A stretch of DNA of 64,000 nucleotides from the NCBI GenBank assembly GCA_016858145.1, contig JAEHOE010000094.1, positions 186,001 through 250,000 on the forward strand, given 5' to 3'. Positions 20,781 through 32,601 of this stretch are shown here, piece by piece. The notes below the pieces were generated by a model. The model was not told where the DNA came from and did no database searches. It saw only the letters and a program-made list of their open reading frames with translations. Each line of letters begins with the position of its first letter. Positions within the stretch are counted from its first letter, which is position 1. Both the position numbers and the translations under genes were made by a program. The stretch is from Edaphochlamys debaryana (Eukaryota; Chlorophyta; Chlorophyceae; Chlamydomonadales).

Positions 20781-23700
20781 CTCCCTCTGGGCTCACGGCC
20801 ACGATGCGGAGCACGGTGTCGCGGACGGGCAGTTGGAGCGTGTTGTTCTGGTTGCGTAGGATGACGTAGACGTAGTCACCTACGTTGAATTTGGTAAAGC
20901 GGGGCTTGTAGCCGCCAGCTCGCACGCGGGCGTAGTTGTGGCGGTCTCGCCACTGCGCCGTCAGCAGGTTCTGGCCGTTGAAAGGCGCGGCCTGTTGCAC
21001 GTTGTGTGAGCGCAGCATGACGAGTTGGTCGGCCCGTTGCGGATCAGCATCAGGGTTGATCGCCTCTGCCCACAGCTCGGCGGCGCCGAGGGGCACAGCA
21101 GGCGGTGCGCCGTACATGAGCTCAAACGGGGACTTGCCGGTGGACTTCTGAGGGGAGCAGCGGTAGCCCATCAGGACCCAAGGCAGGTACTCGTCCCAGC
21201 ACTCGGCGGAGGCGTACTGAGCGCAGTACTTGCGCAGAGAGCGTTTGCAGACCTGCACGACCCTTTCCGCAGCGCCGTTGGCCTGCGGGTGGTTGGGCGA
21301 CGTGTGAAGATGGTCGATGAAGCATTGCTCGAGCAGGGCGGCAAAGGCACCTTGGAACTCGGAGCCTCCGTCGGTCACAACTTTGGCGGGTGCCGAGAAG
21401 CGGGCTAGGACGTTGGCTAGGAAGGCGTTGGCCACCTCCTCAGAGCCCTTGGAGCGAAGCGGGATCATCTCCACGTGCTTGGTCCAAGCCTCGACGCAGA
21501 CCATGACGTACTCGTAGCCGGAGCTCGTGCGAGTGAGAGGCCCAGCCAGGTCCACGTGCCAGCGGAAGAAGGGCCCGCGGATTGGCAGGGGGTGCAGCTC
21601 GGGCGGAGTGACGTTACCGACGGTGTTGGCGCGATCGCACAGGGGGCAGCGCTGAACCACATACTCGACATCCCTGGACATGCCTTGCCACCAGTAGCCG
21701 TTCTGGACCAGGCACAGGGTGCGGCGAGCTCCCCAGTGCCCCAGGCGGTGGTGGGCCTCCTGGATGATGGCTTGGCGGCGCTCAGGTGGAGGTACCTCGC
21801 GCATGGTGCTGTTGGGCATGCGGCGGTACAGGCGGTTGCTTTGGTCGTCGAAACGGTAGTTGATAGCACGACGCGCTACCCGTCTAGCCGCCTCTCCCAC
21901 AATGCCGGCGGGGCAGGTGCCCTGGGCGAGGTAGTGGAGCAGTTGCTTGTCCTCCCAAGGGTCGCAGTAGCGGGACTCCTGGGCGTCGGCGACGGCCGAG
22001 ACCAGGGCAGAAGTCCAGTGCTCGTTGGATTGGTGGTGTTGCAGCGCGGCGGTGACCAGGGGTGCAGGCTGCGCCGCTGTGTTGTTTTCAATCTCCCTAC
22101 CCCCCCCCAGCGGGGCAGCCGGTGGCGCCTGCTGTGGTGGCATGCGGGCCATGTGGTGCGGGGTGACGAAAGCGCGTTGAAGGGCTTGTGCGCAGAGAAA
22201 GAGGCGTGCAGCAGCTGGAGTCTGCAGGCCTTGCTGCAGGGCGTCGATGGCGGAGGGCACGGTGAGGGTGCCGTCGTTGCGCCGTTCCAGCAGCGAGGCG
22301 GGCTCCAGGCCGGTCAGGGCGGCTATCTCCTCTGGCAGCAGCGGCGAAGGCGCGGCCGAGGCGGTGGAGGCTAGCTGAATAGTGGCGAGGTTGCCCGGCG
22401 GGAAGACGGTGACGGGGCGACCCGGCACGTCGCAGGCCGAGTAGGGCTCGCCGAGGGGCGCCTCGCAGAGGGGCAGGCGGCGCGAGGGTACCGCTGCAGC
22501 TGCCGAGAGGTTACTGGGGCTCCAGGCGCCAGATGTCGCCACCTTGCGCAGGTGCTCGGGGGCTGCTAGGTTGGTGCAGAAGGCGCGCAGCGAGTGCTGG
22601 GCCCTGCCCATGGCGGCGGTGTCCAGCGTGAGGCAGGTCCCAAAGGGCGTGTCCGCAGACGCTGGAGGCTCGCGCTCCAGAAGGAAGCCGGGCGCGAGTC
22701 GGGGTTGCAGCTCTTGGAGCCTGCCAAGGAGCTCTAGCACTCTATCTGGCGGAGCCAGGGTCGAGTCTAGGTTGCCGAGCACCAACCACTGCTGCCCTGA
22801 CTTGGCGGAAGCAGCAAGGAGGTGGTCGTTGGTGAGCGGGCCGGGCGGCAGCGCGGCCCAGGGGCTTTCAACGGCGGAGCCGCGAAGCTGTCGGGGAAAG
22901 GAGGCACGGAGCCAGCCCAGGCGGCGGCGCAGCAGCGAATGCTCTTGCGCGGGCGCGCCCAGGGTGTGATAACGGCGCACGGTCCAGCCCGCCCGGAGGC
23001 AGGCCTCGAGGCCCGTGGCAGCGGAGGTGCCGCACTCCACGACTACCAGCCCTTCTGTGAAGGCGTGCTCCAGGAAGTGGTGCGAGAGCAGGCTGGTGTC
23101 GAGAGCGGCGGTGCGGCCCTCGGCAACTCGGCGGGGACGCGGCGGCGAAAGCAAGGTCGCCCGGAGGGCGTCTTGGGCCTCGCGCACGACGCGGTTGGCG
23201 GTGAGGTTGGCCTGTCGGGTCAGGAGCTGAGCCGCAGTGCACTCGGGGTTGGCGAAGCGCTCGACGGGGTCAGAGGCCGTGCCGTTGCCGCCAGCGAGCC
23301 ACTCGTCGGGAGAGGGAGCGAGGGCGGAGCCCTGTCCCGTGACGGTGGCCAGCAGGGAGTACTCCTCGCGAGCGCGCAGCGCCAGGACTTGGACTGCAGA
23401 CATGAGCGCCGTGGGTTGCGCCGAGGGCGTGACGGTCGGATACGGGACGAGCCGAGGTGGCGGCGGCTTGGCGTCGGAGTCCTCGTCCATGCGGGCTCCG
23501 GAGCCGTCAGCGCTCGAGGGCAGAGGCGAGCGGCTGAGGGTGTCAGCGTTATAGTGGAGCTGGCCTGGCCGATGGGCGACATCGAAGTCGTACTCTTGCA
23601 TCAATAGGGCCCAGCGAGCGTACTGCCCCACTAGGTTTTGGTTCTCCATCAGCCAGAGCAGGGGCGCGTGGTCGGTGACCAGGATGAAGCGTGGCCCTAT

Positions 23701-26700
23701 CAGGTAGGGGCGCAGCATCTTCATTGCCCAGCAGGCAGCCAGCATCTCACCCTTGTAGGAGGTGTAGTTGCGCTCGTGCACGTTGAGTGAGCGCGAGATG
23801 CAGGCAACCATGTACTCATGCCCTTCGTCATCCAGTTGGCCTAGGACGGCGCTGATGCCTACATTGGAAAAGTCAGTGTGCAGGATCAGTTGACGGTTGG
23901 GATCAGGCTTGCGGAGCAGCCGGTCGTTGGTCGAGAACTCGGCCTTGAGCTGGTCCAAGGCCTCCTGGTGGCGCGGCTGCCAGGTCTCGGGACCCCACGT
24001 GACGCCCTTCTTGGTGAGCTCGTAGAGCGGGTTGGCGATGCAGGCGAAGCGGGGGATGTAACAACGATAGTAGTTGCAGAGGCCGAGCAGGGCTTGGAGC
24101 TCGGTCAGCGAGCGAGGGGGCTGGATGGTTTGGATCGCAGCGACCTTGGCCTGAACCGGGCGGAGCCCGTCAGCGCTCACCATGTGGCCCAGGAACTCTA
24201 TCTTGTCCGCCGCGACCACGGTCTTGTCGGGATGCAGCTTAATGTTGATCTCGTCCAACATCGCGAGAAACCGCGCGAGATTCTGCTCGTGCTCCTCTGC
24301 CGTACAGCCGGTTACTGCGGCGGCGTCGACAAAAAGGTACACGCAGTCCTGCAGGCCGTACTTCCGTACGTGGTGCGAAAGTACTCGCTGTCAAGCTGCC
24401 GTGGCGTTGACGGCGCCGTACATCAACCGTTTGTACCGCCAGAGGGTGTTGTTCCACCAGAACGAGGTCTTATCGCGATCCTCCTCGGCGAGCGGCAGTT
24501 GGTTGAACGCGGCGCGGCAGTCGCACTTAGTAATGAATCGCGCGCCCAGGATGCGATCGAACAGATCTTCCAGCGCCGGCGGCCGGAAGTAATCGCGCAC
24601 GCTCGCTGCATTTATACGGCACGCGTCCGCACAATAGCGGTACTCGTTGGATTCGTACGAACCGTCAATTCCCTTCTTAAGTGGCAGGGTTACATTCATC
24701 GCGTACTGCGTGGAGTTGGACGGCTCAAACAGATCTTCCAGCGCCGGCGGCCGGAAGTAATCGCGCACGCTCGCTGCATTTATACGGCACGCGTCCGCAC
24801 AATAGCGGTACTCGTTGGATTCGTACGAACCGTCAATTCCCTTCTTAAGTGGCAGGGTTACATTCATCGCGTACTGCGTGGAGTTGGACGGCTCAATAAT
24901 GTCGGCACCGTACAGCTCGCGGCACTTGGCATCTTCGACCAACCGCTCGGCAGCCGAATGTCATCGCGGGGCTTTGAATATTGGGTTGTTGTGCTTGAGT
25001 TCGAGTCTCACTGGCCCCAACTCGCCTCTATAGCACCCGATGTCCTTCAGACTCCGCGCGAAGAAGTGATTGTACTTGCCAAACAACGCTCTCAGACCAT
25101 CACGCTGTGCCTCGGTCATGTCCGGACGTATGCATAAGGTATAGCCTGCCTCCTGCTTGGCTAAAGTGGAGTCTTCGGGCGGTGCCCTAGCCCCGTCAGG
25201 AGTCGTCACATTCGCAGGAGAAGGCCCAAGTGCAGCTACGTCAGGCGGCTCTGTCGGCGGAGCCGCAGGCCTCTCTACACTAGATGCGTTTGCAGGTGCG
25301 GTGCCCGTGACAAAGGTGCTCGGTGGCTCTGCTAGCGGTGTCCCAGCCGAGGGCGAGCCCGCAGGCGGGGCCTGGGGCGGTGAGCGCCTCGCCGGCGGCG
25401 CTGGGTCACGCAGCTGGACGCGCCGCATGGCTTGTTCCAGCGGGGCGGTGGCGGGCGACTGCTCCAGCTGCGCCCAGCTCGGAGCCAGCCACTGCCCCCC
25501 CTGAGGGTAAGCCGGATGCGGGACGCAGTTGGGCGCCGCGTCCGACAGCCGCCAGCAGCCCAGGAAGACCAGCATCACGATGGCGAAGGTGAAGGTCTTG
25601 TAGCTGTTGAGGCGCCAGCGCGCCGGAGTCGCCGACTTGGTGTTGGCGTCGGGCGGTGCGCACTTGCGCTTGGACACCTTGGCGCCCGCCGCGGCCGCCC
25701 AGCGCTCCGCCCGTTGCTGCAGGAACTGTCGCTTGACCAGGCTCAGGTACCGGCGACGCGCCTGCTCCATAGCGGCGAAGGCCTGCGCATGCAGCTCCTC
25801 CTGTCGGCGCAGCTCGCGCCTCGCTTGGCGGGCCAGCTTGCGGTTGATGCTGCGCGTGACGCGGCGCAGGATCATGCAGCCCAGCCTCCACTGGACGTGC
25901 TCCATCCAGTCATCCAGCTGCTCGTCCAGCTCCGCGTCATCATCAGACTCCTCCTCACTGCTGGTCGAGTGCCAGTCCTCGTCCTCGGTGTCGGTGGTGT
26001 TGGCACCGAAGGTGTCGTATGGCTGCACGGGGCCGTAGACAGGGCTGGCCGCGATCAGGCGCGCGATGGCCCTGGGGCAGAGCGGGAGGGGAACCCAGAT
26101 TCCGAAGGTGGTGGCACTGTAAGCCACCGTGCGGGCACCGAGATTGCAGAGCAGGTGCAGGGCGCGAGCGAAGGACACGCCGTAGACGTCGTGGTCAATC
26201 AGGCCGCAGCTGGGGAGGGAGCTGGAGCCCTTGGCCTGCGACTCAGTACCGGCCGTGCCGGGAGCCGAGGACTCACCAGTCTCGAGGGGCTCCGCAGCGG
26301 GGCTGAGACCGGCGGCGCCGGGGCCGTTGATGCTGCGCTTGGCGGGGGTGTTGGCCTTGACCCAGAAGGGCAGCTGGCGCGGAGTCGCACTGCACTTGCT
26401 GTCGGGCAGCTCCTCCTTCCTCCGTTCGCCGGCGGGGCCGGGAGCGGAGTCACCGTTGGCGGAGGCGGGTTGCTCGTCCTGCGCGGTGGCATCAGTGCAG
26501 GCCTCGGGCTTGGTCGCGAGCGGCGGGGCCGGCTCGAGCAGCTTTGAAGACGAGGCGAGCTTGGACTTGGGCTCGGGCTCAGGTTCGGACTCCACCCCCC
26601 CCCTGCTTGAGGCCGGGGCTGCCGCGAGGGCGCAAAAGTGGATGGCGTTGTCGGTGTACCGGTTGCAGAGCCAGAGCCGGGTGCGCCAGGAGGCGACGTC

Positions 26701-29700
26701 ATCGATGGGGTAGCTGAGCCAGCACTCGTCGCCGGCGGGGCGGATGCAGATGTTGGCTCTCAGCAGGGAGAGGAAAGGGCGCCCAAACACGATGCCGTAG
26801 GGCAGGTCTGTCTCGGGCAGGACGGGTGCCACGGGCACGTCCACCATGATTGCTGCGGGCTCATCTGGGGCACCGTTGCGGGCCAGGGTACCGGTGATGA
26901 ACACGCGCACGTCGCGTGCCATGCAGTCGGTGACGTACTTAGCGTTCTTGGTGCCACGCGCTCCAAAGATCCGGATGGGCTCAGCTTCGTGGTTGAGCCC
27001 GGGCACCCCGATGTGTTCTGTAAAGATGGGCATGTGGCCAAAGAGATCTCGACGCATGAGGCAGCTTGCCCCGGTGAGACCCATGTCGATGCTGAACGCT
27101 GCCGTCGTGATGTCGAGCCCCGCGCACATGATCTCGATCTTGGGAATGCCTTGGGACTCCCATCGGGCTCGCTCGTTGTCGCCAAACGGTAGACCGGTGC
27201 TCAGGTCGTTGCCGTCCCCGGGCGCAACATCGTCGCTGCACGAGGTGCCGTAGTAGCGGGTAGACGCCAGGGCGCAGACAGGAGGCGGTGGCCTCGGCTG
27301 AGCTACGGCGGCCTCGCGTTCTGCACCGCGCGGGAACGGTGCATCCATGGTGTCTTCACCGAAGATCACGTCTCCGACCACGATGGCCGAAGGCCGGCGC
27401 CACATGTAGGCCTGCTGGCTGGCCGGCGGGGATTGGTACGAACTAGGTTGCTCGGCCGGCTGCGGTGGCACCAGGGCCTCGTGGACTGTCGAGACCGGCA
27501 GCGGCGGCGGCAGGTAAGGGTACCGCGACACCAGAGCTGAAGTCAGCTCCGGGGCCTTGGGGGCGAGCTCGGCCCCCACGGGACGCGGGCCTTGGTCCGC
27601 AGAAGCTGCGGGCGGAGCCCGAGTCGCGGGGATTGCGGTCGCTTGGCGCTTGGGCGAAGGCACTGCAGGCGTGACCTGGGCGCCAGCCTCGAGCGCTTCT
27701 CGGTTGCGCCCCTGGGCGCTGCCGCTGGGACCCGCCGCAGCTGCGTCGCGCTGGGGCGCCGCCGAGGTCGAGGGCCCGGCGGCTGCGGCAGGGGGCGCCT
27801 CAGAGGGCTGGCTGCGCTCCTTGCACGGCGGCGGTGGGGCAGGCTGAGGCGCCGGGAGCGGTCGCTGCTCCCGCCAGCCGATGGTCTGCCCCTTGAAGGC
27901 GAGCCAGTCCCTGAGCTTACGGCACCAGTCGATGTACGCACCGATGAAGTAGGTACTGGAGTGGATGTGGCGCTCACTCTGGCGGTAGACGGAGACGTTG
28001 GGGCGATCTAGGTCGGGGCCCATGCGCGCCAGCACCTCCTCCGTCCACCAGCACTCACGGCAAAGCTGCTTGTCACCTCGGTCGTACGCCTTGGCCAGGG
28101 GGAGCGCAGGCAGGTCCTCGGGCCACGGTTGCAGATCGACCTCGTTGATGGGCTGGAAGAAGCCCTTGATGTCCAGGCTGCCGAGCGAGTCCTGCAGCTC
28201 TGGGGTCCACCGTAGCAGCGTGGGTCCGCCCAGCAAAGCGTGCAGCAGGCAGTAGTCCTGGCTGTGCCGCGACCAAGGTGGGTAGCGCAGCGGGTTGCCG
28301 AGCCGGGGGCCGGCACCTCGGTAGTTCTCGTGACCGGGGAAGACGGCCAGATCTCGGTAAGCCTGCAGCTTCGTCGCCTCGCGCAGACAGCTGCAGAGGG
28401 TGCAGGGGCGGCGTGAGCCTGAGAGCCGTCCAGGCGTCCCAGGGGATCGACTGCGGGACCTCTGCGGAGAGCCCGAAGGTCGGCGGCCGCCAGCTCCTCC
28501 ACTGCCGCTGCGGCGGGGTTGACGGTCGCCTGAACGCTCGCGCTCGTGGTCACGGCCTCGGCTCTCAGCACCTCTGTCGCGGGAACGGGAGCGGCCACGG
28601 CTGGACTGACGCCCTTCATCTCGGGATGAGGCGGGGCGCCGTGGGTGGTCGTGCGTAGCCAGGGCCCGGATCTCGGGGCCCCCCTTCGGCGGAGCCGAGG
28701 CGGCGGACGTTGGCGCTTGGGTGTGGTGCGGCTCCACCTCCTCGAGTTGGGGCCCAGACAGCTCCCCACGCGCGTCAGCCTCCGCCAGCTCCTTGTCCTC
28801 GTACACGAGCATCTCCTCCTCGACCCCCTCCTCCGCAGTGTCGAGGCTGGTGGCGAAGGCCACGCTGGCGCCGTCCGTGGGGCTCCAGTCCCATATGCGG
28901 ATGCGGCGGTCGCTCAGCCCCAGCGAAGACGCCAGCGAGCGAGCGCAGTCGCTGGGATCGAACCGCATGGTGGGGAAGTGCACGGAGACGGTCTTGAGCT
29001 GGGCCTTGGCCTCAGCCACCGGAGGTGGCGAGGGCTCGGAGGGCAGCAGGGCCGTGGCGTAGCAGGCACGGAGCGAGGCTGCCACCTTCTCCAGCTCTGG
29101 CGGAGCCGGAACCAGCGCCACGTGGCCGTTGATGGTCTCGTCGCCCTGGTGCAGCCCGGAGCGGAAACGGAGGTGCGGGCGCGGGTAGTAGTCGTACAGC
29201 ATACCGCACTGGTGAAAGAGCGGCCCGCCCCACAGCATGGTGAAGAGGCCGGCCGCCCAGTCGTCGGGGACGACCAGGAAGTCCCCGCAGACGCGCAGCT
29301 CGGACGCCGTGCCGGGCGTGATGACGTTCCACACGCGGGCGATGCCGAGGGGTTGGCTGCTCTGGCGCAGGGACTTGACGCCGGCGTTACAGGGCTCCAG
29401 CTCGACGCCGAGGCTCTCGTACAAGCTCTGAACCATGAGGCCCACCGTGTTGCACATCGTGTTGGGACCGATGCCGGGAGGGAAGATCAGGGTGCCGTCG
29501 GCCTTGAGCAGGCCAGCGCCGCTCTTGGGGTCGCTGTTATCGACGTAGTGGAGGGAGCCGGCGAGCTCGCTCTTCAAGTACCGCTTGATCTCCTCCACCT
29601 TGGAGCCGGTGGTGGCAGCCGTGGATGAGCAGGCGAGAGCGGAGGCCTCGGGCGCCACCTCGGGGGTCTTGAGCAGATCCAGCAGCTCGGCCATCATCTT

Positions 29701-30015
29701 GCCCAGGATTTCGAGCGCCGCCGCCGTCTTGCCCGGCGCCATGGGGCCGAAGCGGACGTTAGAGCTGCCGTCCTTCATGTGCGAGAAGGAGACCTGCTCC
29801 ACGGGCGGCAGGCGCATGGAGCTGGGCAGCGGCCTGGGGGGCAGCTGCCGGAAGCTGGCAGGCATGGGCTCCTTGGTGGTGTTGAAGGCCGCGGCCGAGG
29901 AGGCCTGCGGCGGCCACACGGTCTGGCCCTGGATTGGCGTTGGCGGCCCAGTCGGGGACACGGCGGGGCCGGTCTCCTTGCTGGCGAAGCTGCCGACGCT
30001 GTTGCACGCGCCCAT
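20767..30015 (-). pseudogene. retroelement pol polyprotein (PR-RT-RH-IN), interrupted
   Basis: One frame broken by TGA at 24961-24963 and 24391-24393. Part 1 (30015-24961): a cysteine-bearing region; a retropepsin-like domain near residues 950-1130 (FSIDMGLTGASC, later YGIVFGRPFLSLLRANI; DMG instead of DTG/DSG); an acidic then basic, probably helical stretch; and a membrane segment TFAIVMLVFLGCW near residue 1475. Part 2 (24942-24391): start of RT, with a 56-residue in-frame duplication and the first catalytic Asp in FITKCDCRAAF. Part 3 (24342-20767): RT active site reads YLFVDAA rather than xDD. RNase H keeps HTDFS, YKGEMLA and VTDHAPL. A linker with VVVECGTSAATGLEACLRAG resembles a C5-methyltransferase motif I. 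Integrase keeps HHCC (HHRLGH, CPLC) and the DDE residues in WHVDLAG, VVTDGGSEF and NGAAERV. Confidence 0.85.
24562..24897 (-). repeat. 168-bp in-frame tandem duplication inside RT
   Basis: 24562-24729 is repeated at 24730-24897. It encodes the same 56 residues twice (from EPSNSTQYAMN to ALEDLF) in the fingers region just before the first catalytic Asp. The length is a multiple of three, so the frame is kept, but two fingers segments in a row should not fold as a normal RT. Confidence 0.92.
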
Positions 30016-32601
30016 ACCCCCCCCCCCAGCTGGGAGACCGAAGCCGACGTGGCCAGGACTGCGCCGGGGGTGCCGTACTCCACGTACGTGATGAACGTAC
30101 CGTTGTACGGGTGCTGGGCCACCGAGAGGACGTCCGTGTGCAGAGCGGACGCCGAGCTCGGCGCGTACGAGGATGGCGGTGGGTGCGAGAAAGGCGGAGC
30201 CCCGTAGCCCATGGGCCAGGACGGTGGTGGCGGCACACCGGGTGGCGGGGCCGCCGGGGCCCGGAAGGAGGCCGAGGACGCAAAGGCACCTGCAGGCGGA
30301 GCCTGAGGGCCCTGGCCGTAGCCGTAGCTGTGGCCGTACGACGAGGGCGGCGGCGTGGAGTAGCTGTAGCCGTAGCCGTAGGACGCGGGACCCTGGCCGT
30401 AGTGCAACGCCGCAGGTGGAGCCTGGGACTGCAGGTACGGCGAGGCCTCTGCAGCGTAGGCTGCATGCTGCGGGTTGCCCTTGCCTCGGTTGTTGTCCTT
30501 GGGCTTGGCGTAGTCCTGCCTGCGGGGGCGGTCGCCCTGCAGCTGCTGCTGGCGCGGCGCCGAGAGCAGCGCCGCGTACTCCGGCTTCTTGCGGACCAGC
30601 TCCGCCCAGGCGTTGTCCATGTTGATGGACTTGGGGTGGCCGGGCAGCGCCGTCAGGTTGCCGGCCTTGGCGTTGGCCGTGCAGAAGTCCACCGAGTGGT
30701 GCTTGGCGTTGCAGAAGGAGCAGTCGCCCGTGGAGCCGGTGGCGGGGCCGGGCTCCGCCTTGGGCCAGCGGGGCTTGCTGCCGCCGCTCGACTGCTGCTG
30801 CTGCTGACGCCCGCCCGCCTGGCCGCCGTAGCCCTTGCCGTGGTCCTGGCGACCGGAGTGCGTGGCCAGGGCCGAGACGCTGTTGGCCATGCGCTCGATC
30901 TGCGACGAGAGGCGGGCGATGTCGGCCAAGCCCACGCCGGAGGCGCTGGTGCTCTCGGAGACGGGGCCAGCGTACGTGGCGAACGCCTTGACCTTCTTGG
31001 GGTCCTTGACCTTGCTGTCGGCCACCTCCTGCTCGATCCGGAAGGCGCTGTAGATCTCATGGCAGCGGACGATGGCCTTGGCGAGGTCCCAGGCGGTGGG
31101 GTCGCTGTCCTCCTTGCCCAGGTAGCTGACCTTGATGGTGTCGTTCATGAAGCTGGCCTTGACCCAGTGCGACTCCATGACGGCCCGGAGCCAGCGCTCG
31201 GTGCGGACGCGCCTCAAGATGCTGGCCTCGCTGATGGGCCTGACGATAGAGAGGAAACGAGCGCCCGCCGTCATGGGGTCCTCGAGGGGCTCGACGCCAA
31301 AGTTGTCGTAGCTCTTCTTGGACGTGGGGTCCTCGCGGCCGAACTTCTTGGCCAGGGCCTCCAGCAGGTACTCGCAGGCGTCGAGCTTGAGGTCAGGGAG
31401 CTTGGCCTGGCCCTTGTACTCGGGGGGATTGGCGTTGCCGGCGTGGAGCAGGGTCCACTTGTCCTTGTGCTCGGCCAGGGCCTCGGCGCCCTCGGTCGCG
31501 CACCAGCCTTGCACGACCAAGTTGAGGTTGTTGCCCCCATCCTTGGTGAGCCCCCCGGCCATGCCGGCGAGGATGAGCTCGGCAATCAGGGCCTTGTTGT
31601 CGCCTCGGTCGCTCATGGCCCACTGCTTGACGAACAGGCGAGTGGACTGCAGGAAGGCAGGAAGGGAAGTGGGCTTAGCATCGAAGCTGGGGCAGTTGCG
31701 GTCGCCCATGTCTTCGTCTTCACTCCTCCTGGGCGGAGCCCGGGGAGCTAGCTGAGCAGCAGGTGCCGGCGCAGGCAGCGCCGGGGCGGGAGGAGGCTGC
31801 TCCCCGTCGCCCTCCTCAGCAGGTGCTAAGTCTAGAGCCCCCGCAGCCGCAGGCTGGGGAGGCTGTGCTTGATCGGCCGGGGCGTTGCCCAGGCCGAGGC
31901 CTTGCTGCTCACCAGGCGCGTCGGGCGGTGCTGGCAGGCGACGCCCGAGCTCCTCGGCGAGTGCAGGAAGGGCCCCCGCAGCCGAGGGCTGCGGGGCGGG
32001 CGGAGAGGGAACGCGGGCGGGGCCCGGTCCCGAAGACGCTCCAGCAGCGTTGCCACCGGAGTTGGAGCCAGAAGGACCTGCAACGTCGTTGCGGGTTGGC
32101 TCAGTCGCGAGGTCGGCCGAAGGCGCGCGACGATGTTGAAGCTCACCGGAGCCTCCGGAGTTCGACGGCCCAGCACCGGCGGAGCCGGTGGGGTCTTGCT
32201 CAAATAGCGGGTTGCCGCGAAGAGCAGTTGTAGCCGCTCGCGGGTCAGCGAGGCTTCGTCCGCGAGTTGGGCTTGCAGGTGCCGAGCGAATGGGGGCACC
32301 TGCGTTTCGGGCGTTCAGCAGAGCAGCCAAACGATCAATAGGGAGATTAGCCTCCTGCTCTTCTTGTCTACGGAGCTCGCGCGCCGCAGCTCGACTCGCG
32401 GTCGTGGACACGGGCGTGAGCTGAGGAATTGGCAGAGGCGCGGCCGCGGGCCCACGCCTATCAGCACCAGACGCAGTCTGTTGCTTAGACTTCCTAGAAG
32501 ACTCCTTGGAAGCCAGATCGCAGCGCGGGCGGAGCCCGGAGCGATCGAGTCTGGAAGTCCGTAGCGCGCGGCGCCAGCGGACGAAAGAGAAGTCGGAAGC
32601 A
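29775..32601 (-). CDS. retroelement GAG
   Basis: GAG-like polyprotein with an Ala/Pro/Gly-rich N-terminal region, a capsid-like helical part around SLPAFLQSTRLFVKQWAM and WTLLHAGNANPPEYKG, a Gln run, then a zinc knuckle CSFCNAKHHSVDFC (C-x2-C-x4-H-x4-C) near 30681-30723. A Tyr/Gly/Pro-rich stretch follows. The open frame runs upstream into repeat A without an ATG; the first in-frame ATG is at 31709, well inside plausible GAG sequence, so the true start is unresolved. Near 30017-30027 the frame crosses eleven G residues; the sense-looking sequence continues in the -1 frame (pol from 30015), and the GAG frame beyond that point becomes Arg/Pro-rich junk to 29775. Confidence 0.75.
30017..30027 (-). 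other. G11 run at the gag-pol frame junction
   Basis: Eleven consecutive G on the sense strand, two bases before the pol-frame ATG at 30015. GAG must move to the -1 frame here to join pol. This can be a programmed slip on a homopolymer, or a one- or two-base length error in the run. Confidence 0.7.

Noticed and set aside
21475..22374. Plus-strand frames of 200-600 codons across the retroelement
   Set aside because: They lie opposite integrase, RNase H and GAG domains identified on the minus strand and are Gly/Arg/Val-rich composition effects of high GC.
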